Part shown: in pieces, positions 45,597 through 55,268 of the stretch
Layout of the letters: each line of letters begins with the position of its first letter
Position numbering within the stretch: position 1 is the first letter of the stretch
Source: Amycolatopsis sp. CA-126428
GTDB lineage: Bacteria > Actinomycetota > Actinomycetes > Mycobacteriales > Pseudonocardiaceae
NCBI RefSeq assembly: GCF_002904335.1
Contig: NZ_PPHF01000030.1
Location: 248,001 to 312,000, forward strand
DNA: 64,000 nt
Direction of reading: 5' to 3'
Program-made: the position numbers and the translations under genes
Notes under the pieces: model-generated
The model's input: the letters and a program-made list of their open reading frames with translations, nothing else
What the model was told of the DNA's origin: nothing
The model's database searches: none

Positions 45597-46253
45597 TCAG
45601 GAACCTGGGCGCACCAGCCCGGACTCGTAGGCGAAGACCACCGCGTGCACCCGGTCGCGCAGCCGCAGCTTGCCGAAGACCCGGCCCACGTGCGTTTTCA
45701 CGGTCGTCTCGCCGATGTACAGCTTCGCGGCGATCTCCGAGTTCGAAAGCCCACGCGCGATGAGACCCAGCACGTCCTTCTCGCGTTCGGTCAGCACCCC
45801 GAGCCTCGCGACGTCGACGGGATCGCGCTCGTCGGCGAGGTACCGGTCGAGCAGCCGCCGCGTCACCGACGGCGAGACCATCGAGTCGCCCCGCAGCACG
45901 CCCCGGATCGCGACGAGCATCTCTTCCGAAGGCGCGTCTTTCACCAGGAACCCGCTGGCCCCACTCCGCAACGCGGCGTACGCGTACTCGTCGAGGTCGA
46001 AGGTGGTGATGATCAGGACGCGCACATCCGGCAGTTCGGCGCAGATCCGCGCGGTCGCGGCGACGCCGTCGAGCACCGGCATCCGCACGTCCATCAGCAC
46101 CAGGTCGGGCCGCAGGTCCCGGGCGAGGGTGACGGCTTCGTCGCCGTTGGCGGCTTCGCCGACGACGGTGAGGTCATCCTGGCTTTCGACGATCATGCGC
46201 AGGCCGACGCGGACGAGCTGCTGGTCGTCGCAGAGGAGGATGCGGGTGGTCAT
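45597..46253 (-). CDS. NarL/FixJ-family response regulator
   Basis: 218 residues. Receiver domain with phospho-acceptor Asp in LRPDLVLMDVRMP (about 54), DD at the N-terminus (LCDDQQLVRVG) and Lys in FLVKDAPSE. The C-terminal LuxR-type HTH reads VLGLIARGLSNSEIAAKLYI, then ETTVKTHVGRVFGKL. It pairs with the kinase encoded upstream on the same strand, but about 256 bases of extra sequence with a damaged copy of its own 5' end lie between. Confidence 0.94.
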   Translation of the reverse strand: MTTRILLCDDQQLVRVGLRMIVESQDDLTVVGEAANGDEAVTLARDLRPDLVLMDVRMPVLDGVAATARICAELPDVRVLIITTFDLDEYAYAALRSGASGFLVKDAPSEEMLVAIRGVLRGDSMVSPSVTRRLLDRYLADERDPVDVARLGVLTEREKDVLGLIARGLSNSEIAAKLYIGETTVKTHVGRVFGKLRLRDRVHAVVFAYESGLVRPGS

Positions 46254-46512
46254 GGGGTCACTGCCGGGTTCGCGGGTTTGTGGTGGCCGCTGGGGAGTGG
46301 CTGGGGTGTGTTGGCGCGGTGGTTGCGGAGGCCCGGGGTGTCGCGGCGGGTGGGGGTGCGTGGCCGGGGTGTTGCGATCGGGGGCGGGTGGTTCCGGATC
46401 CGATTGGGCCGTGGGCGGCCGGGCGGGCGTTGGCGCCGGGTTGGGCCGCGATTCTCGGAGCAGTGCGATGCGGATGAGTTGTTGGTCGGCGGAAGCAGGA
46501 GCCGGGTGGTCA
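46254..46512 (-). repeat. Duplicated, damaged 5' end of the response-regulator gene plus insert
   Basis: On the minus strand the ATGA at 46512 overlaps the kinase stop and opens a frame (MTTRLLL) whose ~60 bases match the start of the true regulator gene (MTTRILL at 46253). The match carries scattered changes and one missing base. About 190 bases of G/T-rich (plus strand) sequence without coding character follow before the intact gene. The original kinase/regulator junction was probably the ATGA overlap. Confidence 0.7.
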
Positions 46513-47628
46513 TGGGCCCACCAGCAGGCTTGCGGACACGCGGTACCCGCCGTCCGGGAGGGGGCCCGTGTTCAGCACGCCGTGGTACATCTCGACTCTC
46601 TGGCGCATGCCCGCCAGGCCGCGGCCGGATGAGGGGAGGGCCGGGGCCGGTGGTGCGTGGCCGCCCGTGTTCGTCACCTCGATGTGGACCTCTGGGGGCT
46701 CGAAGGCGACGCCGACGCGGCCGGTCGCGTCGGCCGGGGCGTGTTTGATCATGTTGGTCAGTGCCTCCTGGACGATCCGGTACGCCTGCAGCGCCGCGCT
46801 CGCGGGCAGGGTGCCCGGGTCGCCGGTGACGTCGAGCGTGACGTCCCGGCCGGACTGGTCGACCAGCTCGCGCAGCTCGGCGAGCGTCGGCTGGGGACTG
46901 CGCGCCGCCTGGCCGGCGTGCAGGACTTCGAGGAGGCGCCGCAGCTCGCCCAGCGCGTCCCGGCCTGTGTGGACGATCGTGTCGAGCGTGCGGTCGACGG
47001 CTTCGGGGTCGCGGTGCCGGGCGAGCTTCGCGCCCTCGGCGTTCAGCACGATCACACTCATGCTGTGCGCCAGGACATCGTGCAGCTCGCGCGCGATCCG
47101 GGTGCGCTCCTCCGCGACCGCCGCGCGCGTCTGGGCTTCGTCGCGCTTCTTCTCTTCGTCCGTGAGCTCCTCCTGCTTGCGGAAGAACTCGCCGAGCGCC
47201 CACGCCGCGATGTGCAGCGGCAGGATGCCGACCAACGACAAGGTCGGGTAGTCGGTTTCCGGCGCGTAGAGGGCGACCCACTGGACGTCGAGCACGACGA
47301 TCGCGACGGCGATCGCCGCGGCGAACCACTGCCGGCCCAGCTTCACCAGGTTGAACAGCACCACCGCCATGGCCAGCTCGGTGCGGCCGCGGTCGTAGGC
47401 CCAGACGTCGTCGAAGTACACCACCGCCGCCCCGGCGATGATCAGCACCGCCACCGTGCGCGGGAACCGGCGGCGCAGCAGCAGCGGGAGCAGGAACAGC
47501 ATCGGGATGGCGCGGACGGCGTAGGAACCCGAGCCGACCCAGTTCGGCGCGAGGAAGATGAACACGGCGTACAGCGGCAGGTCCACCGTCCACCGGTGCC
47601 TGCGCATCCACACGACGATTCGTTCCAC
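46510..47628 (-). CDS. NarL-family sensor histidine kinase
   Basis: 372 residues from GTG at 47628; TAAGTT lies seven bases upstream (leaderless type). About five membrane helices at the N-terminus, then a HisKA_3 domain with phospho-His in RTRIARELHDVLAHSMSVI and an HATPase domain (QEALTNMIKHAP, then GRGLAGMRQRVEMYHG). The stimulus is unknown. The gene diverges from a methyltransferase-DedA pair. Confidence 0.93.
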   Translation of the reverse strand: MERIVVWMRRHRWTVDLPLYAVFIFLAPNWVGSGSYAVRAIPMLFLLPLLLRRRFPRTVAVLIIAGAAVVYFDDVWAYDRGRTELAMAVVLFNLVKLGRQWFAAAIAVAIVVLDVQWVALYAPETDYPTLSLVGILPLHIAAWALGEFFRKQEELTDEEKKRDEAQTRAAVAEERTRIARELHDVLAHSMSVIVLNAEGAKLARHRDPEAVDRTLDTIVHTGRDALGELRRLLEVLHAGQAARSPQPTLAELRELVDQSGRDVTLDVTGDPGTLPASAALQAYRIVQEALTNMIKHAPADATGRVGVAFEPPEVHIEVTNTGGHAPPAPALPSSGRGLAGMRQRVEMYHGVLNTGPLPDGGYRVSASLLVGP

Positions 47629-47686
47629 GCCACCGAACTTAGTGGCGGGGATGGGCTCGGGGCGTCATCCCTTCGGCCCGACCGTG

Positions 47687-47702
47687 TCCTCCCTTGGGAG
47701 GA
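47687..47702. promoter_or_regulatory. Palindrome in the kinase/methyltransferase divergent region
   Basis: TCCTCCC-TT-GGGAGGA is a perfect 16-bp palindrome about 60 bases from each start codon. A related TCATCCC half-site lies at 47665-47671. The cognate NarL-type regulator is a candidate binder. Confidence 0.55.
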
Positions 47703-47760
47703 TCAGCCCGGCCGGCGCGGCGGATTCGGGGCCACCCCGGCCGTTCCTAGCGTCGGGATC

Positions 47761-48357
47761 ATGTCGATCACCAGGGAATTCCTCCGCCATCCCGTGCTGA
47801 CGGGCGCGATCGCGCCGAGTTCGCCGCGGCTGGCCGAAGAGATGACGGCGGGCCTCGGCCTGGAACGCGCGTCGTGCGTCGCGGAGCTCGGGCCGGGCAC
47901 CGGCGTGTTCACCGAAGCGGTCCTCGCGCTGCTTCGCCCCGAAGCGCGCTTCACGGCAGTAGAGATCAACCCGCGACTCGCAAAGTCCTTGAGCGAGCGT
48001 TTTCCTCACGTCGACGTCGTCACCGGCTCGGCGGAACACCTGGCGCTGGAGGACGTCGACGTCGTCGTCTCCGGTCTGCCGTGGACGGCCATGACCGCGC
48101 CCCGGCAGCAGCGCATCCTCGACGCGGTCACCGCCGCACTCGCCCCGAACGGCCGGTTCACGACGTTCGCCTACGCCCACACGGCCTGGACCCCACCCGC
48201 GCGCCGCTTCGCCGCGTCGCTGCGAAGCCGGTTCGCGGTCGTGGAGCGCACGCAGGTCGTCTGGGGCAACCTGCCGCCCGCGTTCGTCTACCGCGCGGCG
48301 CTGCCGGTGGCGGTCGGGAGGGAACGGCGTGGACAGCCTGCTGCGGCCCCTGCTTGA
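47761..48357 (+). CDS. Class I SAM-dependent methyltransferase (phospholipid N-methyltransferase-like)
   Basis: 198 residues; TAGCGT is seven bases before the ATG. The SAM motif AELGPGTGVFTEAVL and VEINPRLAKSL, plus the early FLRHPVLTGAIAPSSPRLAE, match PmtA-like enzymes, which act on phosphatidylethanolamine or similar. VSGLPWTAM is the motif IV region. It overlaps the DedA gene by 29 bases, consistent with a membrane-lipid role. Confidence 0.8.
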   Translation: MSITREFLRHPVLTGAIAPSSPRLAEEMTAGLGLERASCVAELGPGTGVFTEAVLALLRPEARFTAVEINPRLAKSLSERFPHVDVVTGSAEHLALEDVDVVVSGLPWTAMTAPRQQRILDAVTAALAPNGRFTTFAYAHTAWTPPARRFAASLRSRFAVVERTQVVWGNLPPAFVYRAALPVAVGRERRGQPAAAPA

Positions 48358-48817
48358 CGCGCCCCCGGCGGTCGTCTACCTCGTCTGCGCCCTGGTCATC
48401 ACGGCGGAAACCGCGCTGCTGCCGGGAATCGTGCTGCCGACGTTGTCGACGCTGCTGCTGATGGGGTTCCTCGCCGAGCGCGGCACGCTCCACCTCGGGC
48501 TCGCTTGGGCGGTCGCCGTCGCCGCGGCCGTCCTCGGCGACCAGCTCGCCTACCTCGAGGGGCGTCGCTGGGGACCGCGCCTGGCCCGCCGCGTCGGCCG
48601 GGATCGCTGGGGGCGCGCGGAAACGGCGCTCGCGCGCTACGGCGTCCCGGCGGTGATCGCGGGCCGCTGCCTGGCCGGCGTCCGGACGCTGGTGCCGCGC
48701 GTGGCGGGCTCGGCGGCGATGCCGTACCGCCGGTTCGCGGCGGGCAGCGTGGCGGCGGCGGTGCTGTGGGCGAGCGCGGAACTGCTGGTGGGTCACACGA
48801 CGGCGCTGGTGGTGTGA
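48329..48817 (+). CDS. DedA-family membrane protein
   Basis: 162 residues from GTG with GGGAGGGAA upstream. Several membrane helices and the DedA pattern: ETALLPGIVLPTLSTLLLMG, then GDQLAYLEGRRWG, then RYGVPAVIAGRCLAGVRTLVPRVAGSAAMPYRRF. DedA proteins are thought to flip lipid carriers or phospholipids. The 3' end overlaps the convergent XRE gene by 25 bases. Confidence 0.87.
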   Translation: MDSLLRPLLDAPPAVVYLVCALVITAETALLPGIVLPTLSTLLLMGFLAERGTLHLGLAWAVAVAAAVLGDQLAYLEGRRWGPRLARRVGRDRWGRAETALARYGVPAVIAGRCLAGVRTLVPRVAGSAAMPYRRFAAGSVAAAVLWASAELLVGHTTALVV

Positions 48818-49566
48818 AGCCGTTCGGCGGTCTCGGCGTCCGCGGGCAGGAACGTCTCCAGCTTCAGTTCCGACACCGTCACGTCCGCCGCCGTCGCGAA
48901 CGTCGTGATCGCGGTGATCAGCCGCAGCTCGCCGGCCGAGGTGGCCAGCCGGACCGGCACCGCGAACCCCAGGTGCTCCGGGCCGGGCGCGGACGGCGGC
49001 GGCAGGTACCCCTCGAGCTCCGCGAGCTGGGCGGCCAGCCGGTCGTCCGGGGTGCGGGCCAGGTCGTTGCGCAGGCGTTCGAGGATGTGCCGCGCCCAGT
49101 CGTCGAGGTTGCGCACGCGCGGCGCCATCCCCTCCGGGTGCAGCGCCAGCCGCAGCGTGTCGACCGGTTCGCGCAGCAGCTCCGGCGCGACACCCTCGGT
49201 GAGCAGCCGGAACCCGTCGTTCGCCGCGACCAGCACGCCGTAGCGGTCGACGACGATCGCGGGGTAGGGCCGGTGGCCGTCGAGCAGCCGCCGCAGCCCG
49301 TCGAGCACCGGCCGGATCGCCGGGTCGTCGAGCCGCGTTTCGGGGTACGTCGGCGCGTAGCCGGCGGCGTGGAGCAGGCCGTTGCGTTCGCGCAGGGGCA
49401 GTTCGAGGGACTCGGCGACGCGCAGGACCATGCCGCGGCCGGGCACCGAACGCCCGCTTTCCATGAAGCTGACGTGCCGCTGCGTCGTCCCCGCGCGCAG
49501 CGCCAGGTCGAGCTGGCTGATCCGCCGGCGGGTGCGCCAGTCCTTGAGCGCCGTTCCGAAGTCCAC
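48793..49566 (-). CDS. XRE-family regulator with MmyB-like ligand domain
   Basis: 257 residues. N-terminal HTH (RRRISQLDLALRAGTTQRHVSFMESGR), then the MmyB-like C-terminal domain (YPAIVVDRYGVLVAANDGF and LRLALHPEGMAPRVRNLDDW), which binds a lipid-like ligand in related structures. Divergent from an LLM oxidoreductase with a perfect palindrome between them, so it likely controls that gene and itself. Confidence 0.88.
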   Translation of the reverse strand: MDFGTALKDWRTRRRISQLDLALRAGTTQRHVSFMESGRSVPGRGMVLRVAESLELPLRERNGLLHAAGYAPTYPETRLDDPAIRPVLDGLRRLLDGHRPYPAIVVDRYGVLVAANDGFRLLTEGVAPELLREPVDTLRLALHPEGMAPRVRNLDDWARHILERLRNDLARTPDDRLAAQLAELEGYLPPPSAPGPEHLGFAVPVRLATSAGELRLITAITTFATAADVTVSELKLETFLPADAETAERLHTTSAVV

Positions 49567-49590
49567 GGGTCCATCCTGCTCGGGCGGTCC

Positions 49591-49620
49591 ATTCCCCGCG
49601 GGGAATTGAGGGCATTCCCC
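49591..49620. promoter_or_regulatory. Operator between XRE regulator and LLM oxidoreductase
   Basis: ATTCCCCGCGGGGAAT (49591-49606) is a perfect 16-bp palindrome. An additional half-site ATTCCCC is at 49614-49620, 20 bases before the LLM ATG. Confidence 0.65.
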
Positions 49621-49640
49621 GGCCGGGCCAGGCTCGCCGC

Positions 49641-50564
49641 ATGACGAACTACGGCCTGGTCATCCCGACCTACCAGCCCATCCTCGACGCCGGGCGGACC
49701 GCGCCCGAGCTGGTCGCCACCGCCGTCTCCGCGGAGGAGCTCGGCCTCGACTCGGTCTGGGTCGGCGACACCCTCGCGCGGGCGCCGCTGGACGCGCTCG
49801 CCGTTTTGGCTGCCTTCGCCGCCCGGACGTCACGTGTGACCCTGGGGACGTCCGCCCTGCTCCCGGCCCTGCGGAACCCTCTGCTGACCGCGAATCAGCT
49901 GCTTTCGATCGACCTGCTGAGCTCCGGCCGGCTCACGGTGGCCGTCGGTGCCGGGTTCGCCGGGCGCAGCGAACCGGAGTTCGCGTTCGCCGGTGTGCCG
50001 TGGGAGCGCCGCCGGGCCCGGCTGGACGACATCGTGGCCCTCTGGCGCGCGGCCTGGAGCGGCGCTTCCTCCTTCCACGGCTCGGTGCTGCACTACGACT
50101 CGCTGCCGGTGTTCCCCGCGCCCACTCGTCCGGGTGGCCCGCCGGTGTGGCTGGCGGCGTACACCCCGGGGGCGCTGGAGCGCGTCGGCCGGCTGTACGA
50201 CGGCTGGCTGCCCTACCCGCCGAACCCGGCTGACTACGGCACCGGGCTGGCCCGGATCCGTGCGGTGTCGTCCCGGCCGGTGACGCCCGCGCTGTTCGCG
50301 ACGGTCCTGGTCGAGGACGACGCCGACCGCGGGCAGGCGTTGCTGGAGGAGTACTGCGAGCGCAACTACGGGCGCCCGGCGGCGTTCGTCCAGGGGATCC
50401 AGATGCAGGTGTGCGGCAGTGCCGCGGAAGTGGCGGCGCAGCTGCGGAAGTACGAAGGGGTGGAGCACTTCCTGCTGCGGATCGCGAGCACGGACCCGAA
50501 GGTGTTCGACGAGCAGCTGCCGCGGGTGGCGGAGGTGGTGAACCTGCTGCGCGACCAGCCGTGA
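49641..50564 (+). CDS. LLM-class flavin-dependent oxidoreductase
   Basis: 307 residues of the luciferase-like fold: EELGLDSVWVGDTL, SRVTLGTSALLPALRNP, LSSGRLTVAVGAGFAG and WLAAYTPGALERVGRLYDGW. It may use FMN or F420. The divergent XRE regulator and operator suggest induction by its substrate. Not clearly paralogous to the 33584-34450 enzyme beyond the fold. Confidence 0.87.
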   Translation: MTNYGLVIPTYQPILDAGRTAPELVATAVSAEELGLDSVWVGDTLARAPLDALAVLAAFAARTSRVTLGTSALLPALRNPLLTANQLLSIDLLSSGRLTVAVGAGFAGRSEPEFAFAGVPWERRRARLDDIVALWRAAWSGASSFHGSVLHYDSLPVFPAPTRPGGPPVWLAAYTPGALERVGRLYDGWLPYPPNPADYGTGLARIRAVSSRPVTPALFATVLVEDDADRGQALLEEYCERNYGRPAAFVQGIQMQVCGSAAEVAAQLRKYEGVEHFLLRIASTDPKVFDEQLPRVAEVVNLLRDQP

Positions 50565-50601
50565 TCGGAAACCTGTCGGGGGTGGCACGTAGGCTGGGAC
50601 C

Positions 50602-53600
50602 GTGACCGACGCTCCACTGTCCGGACTCCTCACCGCCATCCTTCCCGACCCGGCCCTGCGCGGCGTGGTCGAGCGCGCCGGCGCGCCGCTGCTCGAGCTG
50701 CAAGGCCCGATCGCCGCCCGGCAGCTCGTGGCCGCCGCGCTTGCCGCCGATGATGGGGCCGGTAAGCCCGTGCTCGCCGTCACCGCCACCGGGCGTGAGG
50801 CCGATGAGCTGACCGCTTCGCTCAAAGCGCTCATCGGCGAGGGCCGGGTCGCCGACTTCCCGAGCTGGGAGACCCTTCCGCACGAGCGGCTCTCCCCGCG
50901 CGCGGACACCGTCGGCCGGCGCCTCGAGGTGCTGCACCGGCTGAAGACGGGCGATGACGACCTGCGGGTCGTCGTCGCCACCGTGCGCAGCCTGATCCAG
51001 CCCATGGCGCCCGGGCTCGGGTCGCTCGCCCCGGTCGACCTCGTCGTCGGCGAGGAACAGAGCTTCGAGGGCCTGCTCGAACGGCTGGTCGAGCTGGCCT
51101 ACACCCGCGTCGACATGGTCGAGAAGCGCGGCGAGTTCGCCGTCCGCGGCGGCATCCTTGACCTGTTCGGGCCCACCGCGCAGCACCCCGTCCGGGTGGA
51201 GTTCTGGGGCGACGAGGTCAGCGAGATCCGGGCGTTCGCCGTCTCCGACCAGCGGTCGCTGCCCGGCGAGATCGCGCGGGTCACCGCGCCGCCGTGCCGC
51301 GAACTCCTGCTCACGCGGCCGGTCAGGGAGAGGGCCGCGGAGCTGGCGACGACGTACGAGGCCGACGCCCACCTGGCCGAGATGCTCACCAAGCTCGCCG
51401 ACGGCATCCCGGTCGAGGGCATGGAGGCGCTCATCCCGGTGCTCTGCGAAGGCGAACTGGAACTGCTCACCGACGCGATGCCGGTGGGCACCCACGTCCT
51501 GCTCACCGATCCGGAGAAGATCCGCGCCCGCGCCGCCGACCTCGTCCGCACCGGCCAGGAGTTCCTCGAAGCGTCCTGGACGACGGCCGCGGCGGGGGGC
51601 CAAGCCCCGATCGACCTCGGCGCGTCGGCCTACCGCGGGCTCGACGAGATCGCGTCCCACGCGCAGGACACCAAGCGCGCCTGGTGGACCATCACCCAGC
51701 TGACCAGCGAAGACCCCGATGTCTACCGCGTCTCGGTCGAGGCCGCGCCCGCGTACCGCGGCGAGATCGAGCGCGCGACGGCGGACCTGCGCGCGCACAC
51801 GGCGGCGGGCGGCACGGCGGTGCTCGTCGTCGCCGGCCAGGGCACCGCGGCGCGCGCGGTGGAGCAGCTCACGAGCGCGGACGTCCCGGCGACCCAGGCC
51901 GGCGACGGCCTGCGGGGCGCTCCGGCTCCGGGCATGGTCACGGTCACCTGCGGCGGCCTCACCGACGGGTTCGTCTCGCCGGAGCGCGCCCTGGTCGTGC
52001 TCAGCGAAGCGGACCTCACGGGCCGCGGCGCAGGCGCCGGAACGTCCACAAAGGACCTCAACACCAAGATGCCGTCCCGGCGGCGCAACGCGGTCGACCC
52101 GCTCGCGCTGAAGACCGGCGACTACGTCGTGCACGACCAGCACGGCATCGGCCGGTTCGTCGAGATGGTCCAGCGGACGGTCGCCGGCGCCACCCGCGAG
52201 TACCTCCTGCTGGAGTACGCGTCGTCGAAGCGCGGCCACCCGGGCGACAGGCTGTTCGTGCCCACCGACCAGCTCGACGAGGTCTCCCGTTACGTCGGCG
52301 GCGAGCTGCCCACGCTCAACAAGCTCGGCGGCTCCGACTGGAAGAACACCAAGGCCAAGGCCAAGAGGGCGGTCAAGGAGATCGCCGCCGAGCTCGTCCA
52401 GCTGTACGCGGCGCGCCAGGCCGCGCCCGGGCACGCGTTCGGCCCGGACACGCCGTGGCAGGGCGAGCTGGAAGACGCCTTCCCGTTCACGGAGACCAAC
52501 GATCAGCTCGCCGCGATCGACGAGGTCAAGGCCGACATGGAACGCGGCGTCCCGATGGACCGCGTCATCTGCGGCGACGTCGGCTACGGCAAGACGGAGA
52601 TCGCGGTCCGCGCCGCGTTCAAGGCGGTGCAGGACGGCAAGCAGGTCGCCGTCCTCGTCCCGACGACGCTGCTCGCCCAGCAGCACCTGAACACCTTCCA
52701 CGAGCGGATGCGCTCGTTCCCGGTGACGATCAAGGGCCTGTCCCGGTTCACGAACAAGACCGAGTCGGACATCATCCTGGAGCAGCTCGCCGGCGGCGAG
52801 GTCGACATCGTCATCGGCACGCACCGCCTGCTGCAGACGGGGATCCGCTACAAGGACCTCGGGCTCGTGATCGTCGACGAGGAGCAGCGCTTCGGCGTCG
52901 AGCACAAGGAGCACATCAAGGCGCTGCGCACGCACGTCGACGTGCTCACCATGTCGGCGACCCCGATCCCGCGCACGCTGGAGATGTCGCTGGCCGGCAT
53001 CCGCGAGATGTCGACGATCCTGACCCCGCCGGAAGACCGCCACCCGATTCTCACGTACGTCGGCGCGTACGACGACAAGCAGGTCGGCGCGGCCATCCGG
53101 CGCGAGCTGCTGCGCGACGGCCAGGTCTTCTACGTCCACAACAGGGTGTCTTCGATCGAGAAGGCGGCGCGGCGGATCCGCGAGCTGGTGCCGGAGGCGC
53201 GGGTCGTCACCGCGCACGGGCAGATGAACGAAGACAAGCTCGAGAAGATCATCCAGGGCTTCTGGGAAAACGAGTACGACGTCCTGGTGTGCACGACGAT
53301 CGTCGAGACGGGCCTGGACATCTCGAACGCCAACACGCTGCTGGTCGAGCGCGGCGACCTGCTGGGGCTGGCGCAGCTGCACCAGCTGCGCGGCCGGGTC
53401 GGGCGTGGGCGCGAGCGCGGGTACGCGTACTTCCTGTACCCACCGGAGGCTCCGCTGACGGAGACGGCCCACGACCGCCTGGCGACGATCGCCCAGAACA
53501 CCGAGCTGGGCGCGGGCATGGCGGTCGCGATGAAGGACCTCGAAATCCGCGGCGCGGGCAACATCCTCGGCGCGGAACAGTCGGGGCACATCGCGGGTGT

Positions 53601-54171
53601 CGGGTTCGACCTGTACGTGCGGTTGGTCGGCGAAGCGGTGGACGCGTTCAGGCGGCACGCGGGCGCGGAGCCGGCGGAGGAAGAGGAGTTGGCCGACGTC
53701 CGCGTCGACCTCCCGATCGACGCCCACATCCCGCACGACTACGTGCCCGGGGAAAGGTTGCGCCTGGAGGCGTACCGCAAGATCGCGGCGGCGCCGGACA
53801 CCGAGGGCCTCGACGCGGTCCGCGAAGAGCTCATCGACCGGTACGGCCAGCCGCCGGCGCCGGTCAACCGGCTGCTGGCGGTGGCGAAGTTCCGGCACAC
53901 GTGCCGCGAGGCGGGCGTGACGGAGGTGGCGGTCCAGGGCAACACGATCCGGTTCGCGCCGCTGCCGTTGCTGGACTCGCAGATGGTGCGCTTGAAGCGG
54001 CTGTACCCGAAGGCGGTGTTCAAGGCGGTGACGAACACGGTGTCGGTGCCGAAGCCGACGGAGGGTCCGGCCGGTGGGCGGATCGGCGCGCCGACGTTGC
54101 GGGACGAAGAACTGCTGGAGTGGTGCACGAAGCTGCTGATCCAGCTGACGAAGAAGCCCGCGGCCGTGTAA
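50602..54171 (+). CDS. mfd: Transcription-repair coupling factor
   Basis: 1189 residues from GTG; TAGGCT is six bases upstream (leaderless type). UvrB-like N-terminal module, RNA polymerase interaction domain ([20 protein letters not shown] at about 500), translocase with Walker [10 protein letters not shown] near 657 and DEEQRFG near 759, [10 protein letters not shown], then the C-terminal TRCF domain. It removes stalled RNA polymerase at lesions and recruits UvrA. Position after the TetR gene and before mazG follows mycobacterial order with insertions. Confidence 0.97.
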   Translation: MTDAPLSGLLTAILPDPALRGVVERAGAPLLELQGPIAARQLVAAALAADDGAGKPVLAVTATGREADELTASLKALIGEGRVADFPSWETLPHERLSPRADTVGRRLEVLHRLKTGDDDLRVVVATVRSLIQPMAPGLGSLAPVDLVVGEEQSFEGLLERLVELAYTRVDMVEKRGEFAVRGGILDLFGPTAQHPVRVEFWGDEVSEIRAFAVSDQRSLPGEIARVTAPPCRELLLTRPVRERAAELATTYEADAHLAEMLTKLADGIPVEGMEALIPVLCEGELELLTDAMPVGTHVLLTDPEKIRARAADLVRTGQEFLEASWTTAAAGGQAPIDLGASAYRGLDEIASHAQDTKRAWWTITQLTSEDPDVYRVSVEAAPAYRGEIERATADLRAHTAAGGTAVLVVAGQGTAARAVEQLTSADVPATQAGDGLRGAPAPGMVTVTCGGLTDGFVSPERALVVLSEADLTGRGAGAGTSTKDLNTKMPSRRRNAVDPLALKTGDYVVHDQHGIGRFVEMVQRTVAGATREYLLLEYASSKRGHPGDRLFVPTDQLDEVSRYVGGELPTLNKLGGSDWKNTKAKAKRAVKEIAAELVQLYAARQAAPGHAFGPDTPWQGELEDAFPFTETNDQLAAIDEVKADMERGVPMDRVICGDVGYGKTEIAVRAAFKAVQDGKQVAVLVPTTLLAQQHLNTFHERMRSFPVTIKGLSRFTNKTESDIILEQLAGGEVDIVIGTHRLLQTGIRYKDLGLVIVDEEQRFGVEHKEHIKALRTHVDVLTMSATPIPRTLEMSLAGIREMSTILTPPEDRHPILTYVGAYDDKQVGAAIRRELLRDGQVFYVHNRVSSIEKAARRIRELVPEARVVTAHGQMNEDKLEKIIQGFWENEYDVLVCTTIVETGLDISNANTLLVERGDLLGLAQLHQLRGRVGRGRERGYAYFLYPPEAPLTETAHDRLATIAQNTELGAGMAVAMKDLEIRGAGNILGAEQSGHIAGVGFDLYVRLVGEAVDAFRRHAGAEPAEEEELADVRVDLPIDAHIPHDYVPGERLRLEAYRKIAAAPDTEGLDAVREELIDRYGQPPAPVNRLLAVAKFRHTCREAGVTEVAVQGNTIRFAPLPLLDSQMVRLKRLYPKAVFKAVTNTVSVPKPTEGPAGGRIGAPTLRDEELLEWCTKLLIQLTKKPAAV

Positions 54172-54184
54172 AGAGGGGTGGACA

Positions 54185-54224
54185 CCCGGCGCCATTTCGG
54201 GGGACTTTCCGTTGTGGCGCCGGG
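54185..54224 (+). terminator. Terminator after mfd
   Basis: CCCGGCGCCA (54185-54194) pairs with TGGCGCCGGG (54215-54224), 20-base loop, followed by G-TTT. Confidence 0.65.
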
Positions 54225-54256
54225 GTTTCCGGTTTCGGTGGTTTTAGGTTCGGCGC

Positions 54257-55123
54257 ATGGCGGAATATCGCGAGCCGAACATCCGGGCCCGGCAGCTGGG
54301 CGAACGGCTCCTCGAACGCATGGCGGAGAAGGGCTGGGGAGTCCGGGAAATGTCCCGGCGCCTGGAGATGAGCGCGCAGTGGGTCTCCTCGGTGACCCGC
54401 GGCCGGGCCCGGCCGAGCCCGGTGCACCTGGCCCGGTTTCTGACGACGCTGGGGTTCCGCGGTGAGGAATACCGCGCGCTGATGGCCATGGGCGACGAAA
54501 TGCGCAACCCCGGCTTGCTCGAGAAACCGCTCCAACTGCGCACGTTGATCTGGCACGAAGAGCGGGCGACTGCCATGTCTCAGTTCCACGGCTGCTCGGT
54601 TCCCGGGTTGCTGCAAACCGCCGACTATGCCCGGAGCCTGATCGCGGAGATCGGTAACGCGACCGATCCGGACCACATCGATGAGCTGGTGTTCGCCCGG
54701 ATGGCCCGCCAGGTGATCCTGGACAAGAGGCCTGCCGTCACCTTCGATTTCTACCTGCACGAATTCGTGCTCCGGCTGCCCATCGGGCGCGGAGCGCCCG
54801 ATGTCATGCGCGGTCAGCTTCGCCAGCTCGCTCGGCTCGCCGAGCGCAGCAACATCTCGATCCGGATCATCCCCGCGCGATGCGGTGGTCATCCAGCGAT
54901 GGCGGGGCATTTCCAGCTGATCGAGTCAGCGGATTTCAGTCCAGTGATTTATATCGACAGTGAGGATTCGTCTTTGTTCCTCGAGGAACCCGCCGATCTG
55001 GCGGCTTACCGTCGAGTACTCAAGGGCCTGGCTCAGATCGCGCTCGATCAGGCAGAATCGAAGAGGTTCATCGCCGACCTCTACTCGACGGGAGCGCAAC
55101 CCGATGCCGACCACTTGGGTTAA
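54257..55123 (+). CDS. Scr1-type HTH regulator (DUF5753)
   Basis: 288 residues; TAGGTT is six bases before the ATG (leaderless type). N-terminal HTH (GVREMSRRLEMSAQWVSSVTRG), then the DUF5753 domain (FHGCSVPGLLQTADYARSLI, ISIRIIPARCGGHPAM, VIYIDSEDSSLFLEEPADL). In streptomycetes such proteins pair with a DUF397 protein in a toxin-antitoxin-like module, and the next gene encodes exactly that. Confidence 0.9.
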   Translation: MAEYREPNIRARQLGERLLERMAEKGWGVREMSRRLEMSAQWVSSVTRGRARPSPVHLARFLTTLGFRGEEYRALMAMGDEMRNPGLLEKPLQLRTLIWHEERATAMSQFHGCSVPGLLQTADYARSLIAEIGNATDPDHIDELVFARMARQVILDKRPAVTFDFYLHEFVLRLPIGRGAPDVMRGQLRQLARLAERSNISIRIIPARCGGHPAMAGHFQLIESADFSPVIYIDSEDSSLFLEEPADLAAYRRVLKGLAQIALDQAESKRFIADLYSTGAQPDADHLG

Positions 55124-55268
55124 GAGCAGCTACAGCACCAACGGTGGCGAGTGTGTTGAGGTCGCCCTCAACCGGCCTGTCCTGATCCGGGACACGAAGG
55201 ACCGTGAAGGCGGCACTCTCGCCGCCTCCACCGCAACCTGGCGCGAACTGCTCAGCAGACTTCGCTGA
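55104..55268 (+). CDS. DUF397 protein, partner of the HTH regulator
   Basis: 54 residues overlapping the HTH gene by 20 bases. The full DUF397 pattern is present: W-KSSYSTNGGECVEVA, VLIRDTKDREGG, then W-R-ELLSRL. Its 3' end overlaps the convergent gene by 17 bases. Works with its partner; biochemical role not settled. Confidence 0.88.
   Translation: MPTTWVKSSYSTNGGECVEVALNRPVLIRDTKDREGGTLAASTATWRELLSRLR

Noticed and set aside
49933..54195. Very long minus-strand open frame opposite mfd
   Set aside because: Antisense shadow of a certain mfd gene; composition is Arg/Asp/Val-rich without motifs.
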